The notes: generated from the letters alone by a model not told the origin. 64,000 nt of DNA from Streptacidiphilus rugosus AM-16 (GCF_000744655.1 NZ_JQMJ01000004.1:2976001-3040000), one strand, 5' to 3'. Shown: positions 10,141 through 20,428, numbered from the stretch's first letter. Numbers and translations: made by a program.

Positions 10141-10380
10141 CCGGCCGGACACCGACCGACCATCACGAACGACCCAAGCTCTACGGTCACCTTCAACCGG
10201 CGTGGCATGAGCGACCCGTCAGGTGCGACGTTCGATCCGGACCACGGCTCCATCGCCCCGGGGCACACCTCCGAACCGATCACCGTCACGGATCCGTTCA
10301 TCTGCCCGATCGCTCTGATCTTCCAGGACGACGATCGGCATCTGCAGGTCACCTACCGCTACGACGATCCGTGCAAATGA
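10141..10380 (+). pseudogene. 3' remnant of a small secreted protein domain
   Basis: Directly after the stop of the previous gene, and in the same frame, the sequence reads ITNDPSSTVTFNRRG, then SGATFDPDHGSIAPGHT, and ends VTYRYDDPCK with a stop at 10378-10380. The pattern of a strand, a Gly/Pro turn with SIAPG, and a closing beta strand is like small secreted beta proteins such as aegerolysin-like families. No signal peptide remains, and the only ATG (10207) falls inside the domain, leaving 57 residues. This looks like the surviving end of a gene whose front has been lost. Family membership is a guess. Confidence 0.4.
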
Positions 10381-10456
10381 CGTGACAGCTCCAGGAAGTG
10401 GGTGGCCCCGATGAGTTCCGGGACCGCCCACGTGGCAGGAGGACGACGCCCGCTCG

Positions 10457-10819
10457 TTACAGGTAGAGCCCCGTGCTGGTGCCGTCCGCGTCGCTCACCC
10501 GTTCGGAGGCGACCGCGTGGATGTCGCGTTCGCGCAGCAGGACGTAGATCATGCCGCGGACCTCGACCTCCGCGCGGTCCTCCGGGTCGTACAGGACCCG
10601 GTCCCCCGGCTCGATGCTGCGCACGTTCTGCCCGACAGCCACGGCCTCGGCCCACGCGCATCTCTTGGAGAGCTCCGCCGTGGCCGGGATGAGGATGCCG
10701 CCGGTCGAGCGGCGGTCGCCCTCCGGGCCCTCGGTGCGCACCAGGACCCGGTCGTGGAGCATCCGGATGGGCAGCTTCTCGCCGAAGGAGTCGTGCTTCT
10801 TGGTCTGGTCCGCGTTCAC
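10457..10819 (-). CDS. GroES-family co-chaperonin-like protein
   Basis: A 120-residue Cpn10-fold protein. The mobile-loop and barrel motifs are visible: IRMLHDRVLVR near residue 18, STGGILIPATA near 38 and PGDRVLYDPEDRAEVEVRG near 71. It is longer than the usual 97-102 residues through a charged N-terminus and a Ser/Asp-rich tail, and no groEL follows it, so it is probably a stand-alone paralogue rather than the main groES. The start is GTG at 10819 with TAAGG about 9 bases upstream. The IS element begins 13 bases upstream of the start, so its ribosome site is kept but its original promoter is displaced. Confidence 0.85.
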   Translation of the reverse strand: MNADQTKKHDSFGEKLPIRMLHDRVLVRTEGPEGDRRSTGGILIPATAELSKRCAWAEAVAVGQNVRSIEPGDRVLYDPEDRAEVEVRGMIYVLLRERDIHAVASERVSDADGTSTGLYL

Positions 10820-10832
10820 GCAGAAACCTTAG

Positions 10833-12420
10833 CTTGATCTTTAACCGGCGGCCGTTTGTTTCGCGAGATGAGCCTCGAGCGTGAGTTCGCGTTTTACGGT
10901 CTTCCCGACGTCGTAGCGGGGTGCTGGCCTGCGGTTCTTTGAGCCCGGCGGGCGCCCCGGGCCGGGGCGTGTCGGTTGCGGCACACCCGCCGGAGAGACG
11001 GTCTTCGCGTGGATGTGGCGGAACCCGCGTCGGACCCGGGCTGGCGTGAGCCTGTTCGGCGGCGCCGGCCGCTCCCAGGGGCGTCGTAGGTCGGCTGCGA
11101 GGGGGCGGGCCAGGCGGAGCTGGGTGTAGGCGACGATGACCAGCCAGGTCCACAGGTCTGCGCCGTCGGGGTGTCGGATCTTGGGTGCGGTCCAGCCCAA
11201 GGTCTGTTTCAGGAAGCGGAAGGTGTGTTCAAGATCGAATCTGCGCAAGAACGCCTGCCACCGCACATCCATCTCCGCGCTGGTCAGGGCGGCTGCCGAG
11301 GACCACAGCCACAGCGGCTTGGCCTCTCGTTCACCGGGCAGGCGCTCGACCTGCAGTCGGATCAACGTGCCGTGCAGCACGGGGAGTTCGGCGTCGGTGT
11401 ACTCCAACCATGGTCCGCGACGCTGCAGCCGGGGGTGCATGTGATCCCACGCCAGCGCCTCGGCCTTGCCGTAGCGGGTGGTCTCGGTCCGGCTGGTGGC
11501 ATCGGGAGTGTGCCAGGTCTCGGGGCGGGCGAAGGTGAGCACGCCGCCGTGGCGGCGCGGACGCCCGCCGCGGGCGGTGGAGCGGGGCGGGCCCGGATCG
11601 CGAAGCATGACGCGGTCCGAGCGCAGCCGCACCACGATCTCCACCGGCAGATCCGCCAGCACGTGGGCCAGGCGTGCGCCGTCGTAGCCGGCGTCCATGA
11701 CGATCAAGATGTCCCCTTCGGTCTCCTTCCAGTGGCCAGCGGCAATCAACCGCTCGACAACGTCGCGTAGTTGGGTGGCAGTGACGGCGGTGGCGTCGTC
11801 GGCAGGCCCCAGGCGCACTGCGTCCAGCAGGGCGACCCAGGAGGTCCGCCCGCGCTCCACCGCTGCGACGAAGGAGTAGGGCCAGCCCGGCACGAACTGG
11901 TCACTGGCCCGGCCGCCCCGGCCGTAGCAGTGGCAGAACAGCCGATCGCTGCTGGTGGGGGCGTCGGGCCGCAGCCAGTTGGACACGTCCACAGCCAGCA
12001 CGATCCGCCCGTCGGCCGCCCTCGGCAGCGGCAGGTTCGCGAGGGTGCGGCGCAGCCGTGTCGGCTCCAGCCAGCCCCGGTCCAGCGCGGCGTACAACGC
12101 GCCGTGCCCGCGCCGGTGCTCGACCGCCAGGCTGAGCTCGACCAGGGTCTTCACCGGACTGTCCACGCACAGCACTGCGTCGGTGAGCTCGAAGAGCGAG
12201 TCCGCACGGGCGTACAAGCAGTCGTAGAACTCAACTCGAAAGCGGGACAACAGGCCCAACGCGTCACCAGCGGACGGAACGAGGGGCAGACTCATATGCG
12301 GCGGCCGTTCTCTCGTGCTTCATGACTCGACATCTCGAAGCGTGGAGAACGGTCGCCCTCGTTGTCCCGGGAAGAACCGCAAACCAGCAGGTCGGGTGAC
12401 CTGCGAGGTTAAATTTCAAG
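10833..12420 (-). mobile_element. complete insertion sequence with terminal inverted repeats and target duplication
   Basis: A 1588-bp element carrying one transposase gene. The ends are CTTGATCTTTAACC (10833-10846) and, reading inward from the right, CTTGAAATTTAACC (complement of 12407-12420), 12 of 14 matching. The flanks carry a direct CTTAG duplication at 10828-10832 and 12421-12425. Known IS701-like elements duplicate 4 bp of the type YTAR, so the true duplication may be TTAG with the element one base longer at one end. The insertion lies between the GroES-like gene and the DUF3618 gene, both reading leftward. Confidence 0.85.
10841..12295 (-). CDS. transposase, DDE type, IS701-like
   Basis: A 484-residue transposase filling the element almost end to end. 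Likely catalytic acidic residues are in LAVDVSNWLRPDAP near residue 100, ILIVMDAGYDGARL near 198 and a C-terminal LEHTFRFLKQTLGW near 355. Streptomycete genomes carry close relatives of this family, whose members share the opening FYDCLYARADSLFELTDA. The frame is uninterrupted and the element has both ends, so it may still be active. The start at 12295 lies 125 bases from the right terminus. Confidence 0.9.
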   Translation of the reverse strand: MSLPLVPSAGDALGLLSRFRVEFYDCLYARADSLFELTDAVLCVDSPVKTLVELSLAVEHRRGHGALYAALDRGWLEPTRLRRTLANLPLPRAADGRIVLAVDVSNWLRPDAPTSSDRLFCHCYGRGGRASDQFVPGWPYSFVAAVERGRTSWVALLDAVRLGPADDATAVTATQLRDVVERLIAAGHWKETEGDILIVMDAGYDGARLAHVLADLPVEIVVRLRSDRVMLRDPGPPRSTARGGRPRRHGGVLTFARPETWHTPDATSRTETTRYGKAEALAWDHMHPRLQRRGPWLEYTDAELPVLHGTLIRLQVERLPGEREAKPLWLWSSAAALTSAEMDVRWQAFLRRFDLEHTFRFLKQTLGWTAPKIRHPDGADLWTWLVIVAYTQLRLARPLAADLRRPWERPAPPNRLTPARVRRGFRHIHAKTVSPAGVPQPTRPGPGRPPGSKNRRPAPRYDVGKTVKRELTLEAHLAKQTAAG

Positions 12421-12432
12421 CTTAGAACGTCC

Positions 12433-12774
12433 CTACTTCCGCCGCCGCAGCAGGACCAGGCCGACCACCACCGCGCCGGCGACCGCCGCCACCGGCACGA
12501 TCCGCTCCGGGCGCGGCCTGCCCTTCTCGTTCACGAACTGGACCCTGACCTGCTCGACGCCGCGGTTCACCGCCACGAAGGCCTTGCCGACCGTGCGGTC
12601 GACACCCGCCTTGGCCTGCGCCTTCGCCTGACCGACCAGCGTCGAGGGGTGCACCGCGACGGCCAGCTCGTCGAGCGTCGCCGCCAGCTGGGCGCGGGTG
12701 CGGACGATGTCCGCCTCGATCTGGGCCGCGCTGCGCCTGTCCCGGCTCTCGTCCCTGGTGCTGACCTCGCCCAC
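12433..12774 (-). CDS. DUF3618 membrane-anchored protein
   Basis: A 113-residue protein starting with GTG at 12774, preceded by an AGAGAGGG ribosome site. The N-terminal helix AAQIEADIVRTRAQLAATLDELA is the DUF3618 signature. A central amphipathic stretch follows, then one C-terminal transmembrane helix (PVAAVAGAVVVGLVLL) with a basic RRRK tail. Such proteins are common in actinobacteria next to phage-shock or membrane-stress genes; the molecular role is not known. It is divergent from the bcp gene, 144 bases away. The IS right end lies 12 bases beyond its stop. Confidence 0.85.
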   Translation of the reverse strand: MGEVSTRDESRDRRSAAQIEADIVRTRAQLAATLDELAVAVHPSTLVGQAKAQAKAGVDRTVGKAFVAVNRGVEQVRVQFVNEKGRPRPERIVPVAAVAGAVVVGLVLLRRRK

Positions 12775-12918
12775 GAGGACACCCTCTCTCGCTCGCCTGC
12801 CGACTGTTACCTCTACCGGACAGTCTGTCAGGTCGTTCACGGCTCTGCGCAGCGGCACCCCGCAGCGGCACCTCGCGTGATCACCACCCGGGCCGGGCCG
12901 GAGCGGTACCGTCGCAGC

Positions 12919-13386
12919 ATGAGTGCCCGACTTGAGCCCGGCGACGCCGCCCCCGCCTTCACCCTGCCCGACGCCGACGGGAAGCCCGTCTCCCTGGCCG
13001 ACCACCTCGGCCGCAAGGTCATCGTCTACTTCTACCCCGCCGCACTGACCCCCGGCTGCACCAAGCAGGCCTGCGACTTCACCGACAACCTCGACCTGCT
13101 GGCCGAGGCGGGCTACGACGTCATCGGCGTCTCCCCCGACAAGCCGGAGAAGCTCGGCAAGTTCCGCGAGAAGGAGCACCTCAAGGTCACCCTGGTGGCG
13201 GACCCGGAGAAGGAGGTGCTGCAGGCCTACGGGGCCTTCGGCGAGAAGACCATGTACGGCAAGACGGTGACCGGCGTGATCCGCTCCACCTTCGTCGTGG
13301 ACGAGCAGGGCAAGGTCGCCCACGCGTTCTACAACGTCCGGGCGACCGGCCACGTCGCCAAGCTGATCAAGGACCTGAAGATCTGA
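12919..13386 (+). CDS. bcp: thiol peroxidase, Bcp/PrxQ-type peroxiredoxin
   Basis: A 155-residue cytoplasmic peroxiredoxin reducing hydroperoxides with thioredoxin. The peroxidatic cysteine is C47 in TPGCT and the resolving cysteine is C52, the spacing of the PrxQ subfamily. The substrate-gating region VSPDKPEKLGKF and the C-terminal GVIRSTFVVDEQGKV are present. The ATG at 12919 starts MSARLEPGDAAPAF, the family N-terminus. The gene is single and followed by a terminator. Confidence 0.95.
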   Translation: MSARLEPGDAAPAFTLPDADGKPVSLADHLGRKVIVYFYPAALTPGCTKQACDFTDNLDLLAEAGYDVIGVSPDKPEKLGKFREKEHLKVTLVADPEKEVLQAYGAFGEKTMYGKTVTGVIRSTFVVDEQGKVAHAFYNVRATGHVAKLIKDLKI

Positions 13387-13417
13387 TCCGTCTGAACCGT
13401 CTGATCCGGTACGCGAA

Positions 13418-13445
13418 GAGGGCCCCGGCGGCTGCCGGGGCCCTC
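13418..13445. terminator. terminator between bcp and a chitinase gene
   Basis: GAGGGCCCCGGC (13418-13429) pairs perfectly with GCCGGGGCCCTC (13434-13445) around a GGCT loop. A further 5-bp CGCGA/TCGCG extension lies outside one unpaired base. It stands between convergent genes and can serve both. Confidence 0.85.
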
Positions 13446-13459
13446 TCGCGTTCACGTGT

Positions 13460-15823
<2,364 letters not shown>

Positions 15824-15888
15824 GGTGCTACTCCGTGGGTTGTGGGGGTGGAGCTTGCGATCCCGTGGGGGGATTGAGGGGGTGGTGA

Positions 15889-15927
15889 CCACCCGCGCCG
15901 GAGTGTGGGGCCTTCCGGCGCGGGTGG
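15889..15927 (-). terminator. terminator of the second chitinase gene
   Basis: CCACCCGCGCCGGA (15889-15902) and its complement (15914-15927) form a 14-bp perfect stem with an 11-base loop. It lies downstream of the stop at 15949 and upstream of the next chitinase start, so the two chitinases are probably separate transcripts. A second small hairpin (CGGCTGA/TCAGCCG, 15935-15955) overlaps the stop codon. Confidence 0.75.
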
Positions 15928-15948
15928 GTCTCTACGGCTGAGGGAGGA

Positions 15949-17508
15949 TCAGCCGTTGTACTGGGTGAGGATCTTCGTGAAGTCGTAGGGGTTCTGGGTC
16001 ACGCTGGAGCAGGCCCCGTCGGCCCAGTTGTGGACGACGCTCGGGTCGCAGGCGCGGTCGCGGTTGACGTCCCAGTAGGAGAAGGCCGCGGCGTGGTTGG
16101 CCTGGACGTAGCCGAGCAGGTCGGTGAAGGTCTGCTGGGTGTACAACTCGCTGGGCTGGTCGGTGTGACCGTTCATCAGCTGCACCGAGAGGTGCGACCA
16201 GGCGGTCGCGGCGGACCAGCCGTAGAGCGTCTGCAGCTGCTGGACGGTGTCGGCGGCGACGGTCTCGGCGGCGGCGGTCATGGTGCCGCTGTTGAGGCCG
16301 AAGTCGAAGTCCATCAGGTTGACCCGGTCGATCCTGGCGCCGTTGTTGATCGCCTGCTGGATCTCGTCGCGGCCGGTCAGCGGCAGGCCCACGGTGGTGG
16401 CCGGGATGGTGAGGGTGACCAGCAGGTTCGGGTTGGCCGCCTCCAGCTGCTTGATCGCGCCCCAGCGGACGGTCATGTTGGAGTCGAGAGCGGTGTTCTC
16501 CCAGTCGAGGTCGATCCGCTTGAGGTTGTACTTGTTGATGACCTGCTGGTACGCGGCGGCCAGCGCGGAGCTGCTGCCGCAGGACGAGCCGAGCTCGGTG
16601 CCGTTGTAGCCGCCGAAGGAGATCGCGACGTCACCGCCGGCGGCGCGGGCGGCGTTGACCATGCCCAGCACGGCCGTGTCCGAGGACACCGGGGTGGACG
16701 CGTTCCCGCCCCAGGCGGGGGTGCAGCCGCCGGAGTCGAGTACGAAGGCGAGGTTGAACTGGTTCTCGCCGGAGCCCGCGATGATGTCCGAGACGGACTG
16801 CGGCGAGTTGTCCAACGGCATGAAGTAGACGGGGTGGTGGAAGCCCGTGTCGGCCGGCGGCGTCACCGTGCTGCTCGGGCTCGGGCTGCTGGACGCGCTG
16901 GCACTGGGGCTGGGGCTCGCGCTCTGGGACGGGCTGCTGCTCGGGCTCGCGCTGGCACTGGCGCTGGCACTCGGGGACGGCGACCCGCCGCCGGGCGCGG
17001 GGCCGGTCAGCGTCAGGCTATCCGCGCCGAAGGTGCCCTGGCCGTACCAGCCGTGGACCCAGACGGTGACCGAGGTGGTGTTGGCGCCGGTGGTGAACGT
17101 CGTCGAGAGGGAGGACCAACTGGTGGCGCCGGGGGTCCAGTTGGAGGTGTCGGTGGTACCGGTGCCGGTGTCGCCGAGGTAGACGTAGTTGCCCTGGACC
17201 TGGCCGGAGAGGGTGTAGCTGGAGTTCGGCAGCACGGCGACCGTCTGCGAGCACTGCGCGTAGTCCTGGCCGGCGGGCGTCCCCGACAGTGCGTACGAGC
17301 CTGCGGCGACGGGGCTGCTCACGACCTTGTCGTCGGCGGAACAGCTCCAGCTGCTCAGCGAGCCGGACTCGAAGCCCCCGTTCACCAGCAACTGCGCGTT
17401 GGCCGCCTCGGCGGCGCCTCCGGCGAGCGCCAGCCCGCCGACCCCCAACAGCCCTGCGGTACACACCGCGAGCAGTGCCTTCACCCGTGCGGGGTTCCTG
17501 TCTTCCAT
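15949..17508 (-). CDS. secreted GH18 chitinase-like enzyme with the same binding module
   Basis: A 519-residue exported protein. A signal peptide (VKALLAVCTAGLLGVGGLAL) precedes a binding module beginning LLVNGGFESGSLSSWSC, closely matching that of the adjacent chitinase. A Ser/Pro-rich linker and a shorter GH18 barrel follow. The catalytic region reads LKRIDLDWEN near residue 330: the D-x-D-x-E core is kept, but the first Asp of the canonical DxxDxDxE is replaced by Lys. This matches the shorter actinobacterial chitinase subgroup. The module is fused to different barrels in the two neighbours, which suggests domain shuffling after duplication. A DasR-like site lies 123 bases upstream of the start. 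Confidence 0.9.
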   Translation of the reverse strand: MEDRNPARVKALLAVCTAGLLGVGGLALAGGAAEAANAQLLVNGGFESGSLSSWSCSADDKVVSSPVAAGSYALSGTPAGQDYAQCSQTVAVLPNSSYTLSGQVQGNYVYLGDTGTGTTDTSNWTPGATSWSSLSTTFTTGANTTSVTVWVHGWYGQGTFGADSLTLTGPAPGGGSPSPSASASASASPSSSPSQSASPSPSASASSSPSPSSTVTPPADTGFHHPVYFMPLDNSPQSVSDIIAGSGENQFNLAFVLDSGGCTPAWGGNASTPVSSDTAVLGMVNAARAAGGDVAISFGGYNGTELGSSCGSSSALAAAYQQVINKYNLKRIDLDWENTALDSNMTVRWGAIKQLEAANPNLLVTLTIPATTVGLPLTGRDEIQQAINNGARIDRVNLMDFDFGLNSGTMTAAAETVAADTVQQLQTLYGWSAATAWSHLSVQLMNGHTDQPSELYTQQTFTDLLGYVQANHAAAFSYWDVNRDRACDPSVVHNWADGACSSVTQNPYDFTKILTQYNG

Positions 17509-17630
17509 GCCTGCTGCCTCCGCGAAGGGACGTCATCGTTGTACGCCGGCAATAACCCGTGCAGATCCACGCCACCCGCCTCCCCGGGCCCCACACGAAC
17601 TCCCGGGTAACGGTTGCGCATGGCATAAAT

Positions 17631-17642
17631 TGGCCTGGACCA
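17631..17642. promoter_or_regulatory. DasR-like operator upstream of the chitinase gene
   Basis: TGGCCTGGACCA matches 10 of 12 positions of the known DasR core TGGTCTAGACCA. It lies 123 bases upstream of the chitinase start at 17508. DasR is the GntR-type regulator of GlcNAc and chitin genes, so the position makes sense. Binding is inferred, not shown. Confidence 0.55.
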
Positions 17643-17748
17643 ACCCTCAGCGTCAAGACCCCATTTGGCAACGTGTCACTTAAGAGCGCTTAAGGTTCAC
17701 CGAACTGCCAGCTCGGAGGCATGGTGGCCAATACTGGCCTAGTCCTAT

Positions 17749-17760
17749 TGGTCTCAACCA
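17749..17760. promoter_or_regulatory. second DasR-like operator
   Basis: TGGTCTCAACCA matches 10 of 12 positions of the DasR core, with both half-sites TGGT and ACCA perfect. It lies 241 bases from the chitinase start and 108 bases before the HNH remnant. Confidence 0.45.
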
Positions 17761-17867
17761 CATGCATCCGGAACCCTTGACGCCACATGTGACGCAGGCC
17801 ACACTGGGCCGCACGTGACACATCCGCTCCGCCCTCGTTGATCCGTACGAGAACGGAATGGGGGGCC

Positions 17868-18575
17868 ATGCCGAACGAGCCGACGTACACACGCGAACTT
17901 CTGACCGCGCTTGCCGCCGAGGGCGGCTCGCTGGACGACATGCTGCGGCGCGCCGGGCGCGAGCCCACGCGCTACACCCGCCGGTATCTCAGACAACGAC
18001 TCATCGCGCACGGGCTGGCGATCCCCGAACCGCGGAGCTCCCCGTCTACACACCCGAGGTTCTCGCCGAGGCGGTCGCCGCGTCCGTCAGCTACGCGGGG
18101 GTGGTCCGGCACCTGCGGGTGCGCCTGGCGGGCGGCACCCACGCGCACATCGCCCGGCGCATCAGGGCCTTCGGAATCGACACCAGCCACTTCACCGGGC
18201 AGGCGCACAACAAGGGCGCCCGACGTCCGAGACTCGCCCCCGCGGAGGTGCTGACCAGTCGGCCCGCGGATGCGAAGCGCGTCCCCGGCAAGCGCCTGCG
18301 ACAGGCGCTCTGCGCACTCGGAAGAGCCCGATGTCTGCGTGGGCTGCGGCACGAGCCCGAGCTGGCACGGCAGGGAGCTGAGCCTCGAGGTCGACCACAT
18401 CAACGGCGACTGGTCCGACAACCGCCGCGAGAACTTGCGCATCCTCTGTCCGAACTGCCATGCCACCACCGACACATACTGTGGTCGGAACAAGGGGCGG
18501 AAAGACAGCGGCCGGGCGCGGGACGCCGCGCCACCGCGGCCCGTCAACCCTGGCGACGAGCAGCCACGCTCTTGA
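17868..18575 (+). pseudogene. HNH endonuclease broken by two compensating frameshifts
   Basis: The first segment (17868 to about 18035) reads TYTRELLTALAAEGGSLDDM in one frame. The second (about 18035 to 18315) continues the protein as ELPVYTPEVLAEAVAASVSY in the frame shifted by one base. The third (about 18315 to 18575) returns to the original frame with CVGCG, LEVDHINGDWSDNRRENL and ILCPNCHATTDTYCGR, the HNH catalytic and zinc-binding motif. Read across the shifts this is one continuous streptomycete HNH endonuclease of about 235 residues. The first frame alone stops at 18254 before the nuclease motif. The start at 17868 has a GGGGG ribosome site. Either the gene is dead or the assembly has two indels here. 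Confidence 0.8.
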
Positions 18576-18592
18576 GTACGATGGCTCTGCAC

Positions 18593-18679
18593 GCGGCTGT
18601 GGCGAAGTAGGCATACGCGCCAGACTTAGGATCTGGTGGTGGAGACACCGTGAGGGTTCGAATCCCTTCAGCCGCACCA
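18593..18679 (+). tRNA. tRNA-Leu (anticodon UAG)
   Basis: The acceptor arms GCGGCTG (18593-18599) and CAGCCGC (18669-18675) pair fully, with discriminator A and an encoded CCA end at 18677-18679. The anticodon stem CCAGA/TCTGG encloses CTTAGGA, giving anticodon TAG at 18627-18629. The T-arm GAGGGTTCGAATCCCTTC and a long variable arm are as expected for a class II leucine tRNA. Confidence 0.95.
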
Positions 18680-18695
18680 GGTCCCTGCCTTGGAA

Positions 18696-18733
18696 ACGAC
18701 GGCCCGCCCCGAGTGATCGGAGCGGGCCGTCGT
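18696..18733. terminator. terminator between tRNA-Leu and rdgB
   Basis: ACGACGGCCCGC (18696-18707) pairs with GCGGGCCGTCGT (18722-18733). A further CCG/CGG pairing lies inside the loop. It sits 17 bases after the tRNA and 18 bases after the convergent rdgB stop. Confidence 0.85.
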
Positions 18734-18750
18734 GGCTCTCAGCCGGCGTC

Positions 18751-19353
18751 TCAGCCCAGCAGCTCCCGCACCACCGGAACCAGTCCGCGGAACGCCTCGC
18801 CGCGGTGGCTGATGGCGTTCTTCTGGTCCGGTGTCAGTTCCGCGCAGGTGACGGTGTGGCCGTCCGGCTGGAGGATCGGGTCGTAGCCGAAGCCGCCGGA
18901 GCCGACCGGCTCGAAGCGGAGGGTGCCGCGCAGGCGGCCCTCGACGACTCGTTCGGTGCCGTCCGGGAGGGCCAGAGCCGCCGCGCAGGCGAAGTGCGCG
19001 GCGCGGTGGGGGGCGGCGATGTCGGAGAGCTGGGCGAGCAGCAGGTCCAGGTTGGCCCGGTCGTCACCGTGGCGGCCTGACCAGCGGGCGGAGAAGATGC
19101 CCGGGGCGCCGCCGAGCACGTCGACGCAGAGGCCGGAGTCGTCCGCGACCGCGGGCAGCCCCGTGCCGCGCGCCAGCGCGTGCGCCTTGAGCAGGGCGTT
19201 CTCCGCGAAGGTCACCCCGGTCTCGGCCACGTCCGGAATCTCGGGGAACGCGTCCGCGCCGACGAGGTCGACCTCCAGGCCGGCCGCGCCGAGGATCGCG
19301 CGCAGCTCGCCCACCTTGTGGGCGTTGCGGGTGGCGAGTACGAGCTTGCGCAT
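18751..19353 (-). CDS. rdgB: RdgB/HAM1 non-canonical purine NTP pyrophosphatase
   Basis: A 200-residue cytosolic house-cleaning enzyme hydrolysing dITP, XTP and dITP-like nucleotides to monophosphates. The N-terminus [20 protein letters not shown] carries the family T/SxNxxK nucleotide-binding motif. AVADDSGLCVDVLGGAPG near residue 70 holds the catalytic acidic residues, and FGYDPIL and SHRGEAFR close the active site. The ATG at 19353 shares one base with the rph stop codon (TGATG), so it is translationally coupled to rph, the standard arrangement in actinobacteria. Confidence 0.96.
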   Translation of the reverse strand: MRKLVLATRNAHKVGELRAILGAAGLEVDLVGADAFPEIPDVAETGVTFAENALLKAHALARGTGLPAVADDSGLCVDVLGGAPGIFSARWSGRHGDDRANLDLLLAQLSDIAAPHRAAHFACAAALALPDGTERVVEGRLRGTLRFEPVGSGGFGYDPILQPDGHTVTCAELTPDQKNAISHRGEAFRGLVPVVRELLG

Positions 19354-20078
19354 CAGCCCTCCAGGACCTTGCGCTGCAGCGCGTCCAGCTCCGCGCAGCC
19401 GAGCTGGCCGAGGTCGAGCAGCTGGTTGAGCAGGTCGCGGTCGAAGGGCGCGCCCTCCGCGGTGCCCTGGACCTCGACGAAGCGGCCGTCGCCGGTGCAG
19501 ACGATGTTCATGTCGGTCTCGGCGCGGACGTCCTCCTCGTAGCAGAGGTCCGTCATCGGGACGCCGTCGATGATGCCGACGCTGACCGCCGCCACCGAGC
19601 CGACGATGGGCTCGGCCTTCGCGCGGGTGATCTTCTTCTCCTGGGCCCAGCGCACCGCGTCCACCAGGGCGACGTAGGCCCCGGTGATCGCCGCGGTGCG
19701 GGTGCCGCCGTCGGCCTGGAGCACGTCGCAGTCGAGCGCGATGGTGTTCTCCGACAGCGCGCGCAGGTCGATGACGCCGCGCAGCGAGCGGCCGATCAGC
19801 CGGCTGATCTCGTGGGTCCGGCCGCCGATCTTGCCGCGGACGGACTCGCGGTCGCTGCGGGTGTTGGTGGAGCGGGGCAGCATCGCGTACTCGGCGGTGA
19901 CCCACCCCTCGCCGCTGCCGCGCCGCCAGCGCGGCACGCCCTCGGTGACGCTGGCGGTGCAGAGCACCTTGGTGTCGCCGAAGGAGACGAGGACAGAACC
20001 CTCGGCGTGCTTGCTCCATCCGCGTTCGATGGTGATGGGACGGAGCTGTTCGGGGCTGCGGCCGTCGATGCGAGTCAT
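19353..20078 (-). CDS. rph: ribonuclease PH
   Basis: A 241-residue phosphorolytic 3'-5' exoribonuclease that trims tRNA 3' ends. Family stretches seen are [20 protein letters not shown] at the start, [12 protein letters not shown] near residue 78, [21 protein letters not shown] near 118 and the C-terminal [12 protein letters not shown]. The start at 20078 is fixed by the family N-terminus; the frame runs further but upstream lies a terminator hairpin. First gene of the rph-rdgB pair. Confidence 0.97.
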   Translation of the reverse strand: MTRIDGRSPEQLRPITIERGWSKHAEGSVLVSFGDTKVLCTASVTEGVPRWRRGSGEGWVTAEYAMLPRSTNTRSDRESVRGKIGGRTHEISRLIGRSLRGVIDLRALSENTIALDCDVLQADGGTRTAAITGAYVALVDAVRWAQEKKITRAKAEPIVGSVAAVSVGIIDGVPMTDLCYEEDVRAETDMNIVCTGDGRFVEVQGTAEGAPFDRDLLNQLLDLGQLGCAELDALQRKVLEG

Positions 20079-20102
20079 GTTCTCGACCCTACCGAAAGAC
20101 CA

Positions 20103-20146
20103 CACCACGGACGGCCCGAGCCGGGTGGCGCGGGCCGTCCGTGGTG
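20103..20146 (-). terminator. terminator downstream of the EIIB gene
   Basis: CACCACGGACGGCCCG (20103-20118) pairs over 16 bp with CGGGCCGTCCGTGGTG (20131-20146). It lies 46 bases after the EIIB stop and just upstream of rph, insulating the two. Confidence 0.85.
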
Positions 20147-20191
20147 CCCCTCGCAAGGGCGGCTGTGCGATGGATCAGGACGGCCGGTCCT

Positions 20192-20428
20192 TCACTCCAT
20201 CATGTCTTCGATGTCGGCGGCGATCGGGTCCGCGTCGGTGCCGATGACGACCTGGATCGCGGTGCCCATCTTCACGACGCCGTGTGCCCCCGCGGCCTTG
20301 AGCGCGGCCTCATCGACGAGGGAGGAGTCCTTGACCTCGGTGCGCAGGCGGGTGATGCAGCCTTCGACCTCTTCGATGTTGTCGATGCCGCCGAGTCCCG
20401 CGACGATCTTCTCAGCCTTGCTGGCCAT
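20192..20428 (-). CDS. nagF: PTS glucose/GlcNAc-family EIIB component
   Basis: A 78-residue stand-alone phosphotransfer domain of the GlcNAc phosphotransferase system. The phosphorylated cysteine is in EVEGCITRLRTEVKD near residue 26, followed by the family stretch AAGAHGVVKMGTAIQVVIG. It passes phosphate from EIIA to GlcNAc carried by an EIIC partner. The ATG at 20428 has an AGGAG ribosome site 7 bases upstream. It is divergent from three EIIC genes, the same arrangement as nagF-nagE in S. coelicolor. No EIIA gene is in the window. Confidence 0.93.
   Translation of the reverse strand: MASKAEKIVAGLGGIDNIEEVEGCITRLRTEVKDSSLVDEAALKAAGAHGVVKMGTAIQVVIGTDADPIAADIEDMME

Larger units (their letters stand above)
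17509..17867. other. 359-bp divergent intergenic region with DasR-like sites
   Basis: No gene is visible. Two sequences close to the DasR consensus are present (17631-17642 and 17749-17760). A weaker match, TGGCCTAGTCCT, lies at 17735-17746. The region lies between the leftward chitinase and the rightward HNH remnant. Confidence 0.6.

Noticed and set aside
10457..10819. Main groES gene
   Set aside because: No groEL follows, the protein is longer than the usual co-chaperonin, and no CIRCE-like element is present; a paralogue is more likely.
18593..18679. tRNA-Leu as an integration site for a mobile island
   Set aside because: No second copy of the tRNA end and no integrase lie nearby; the flanking HNH gene is decayed but alone.
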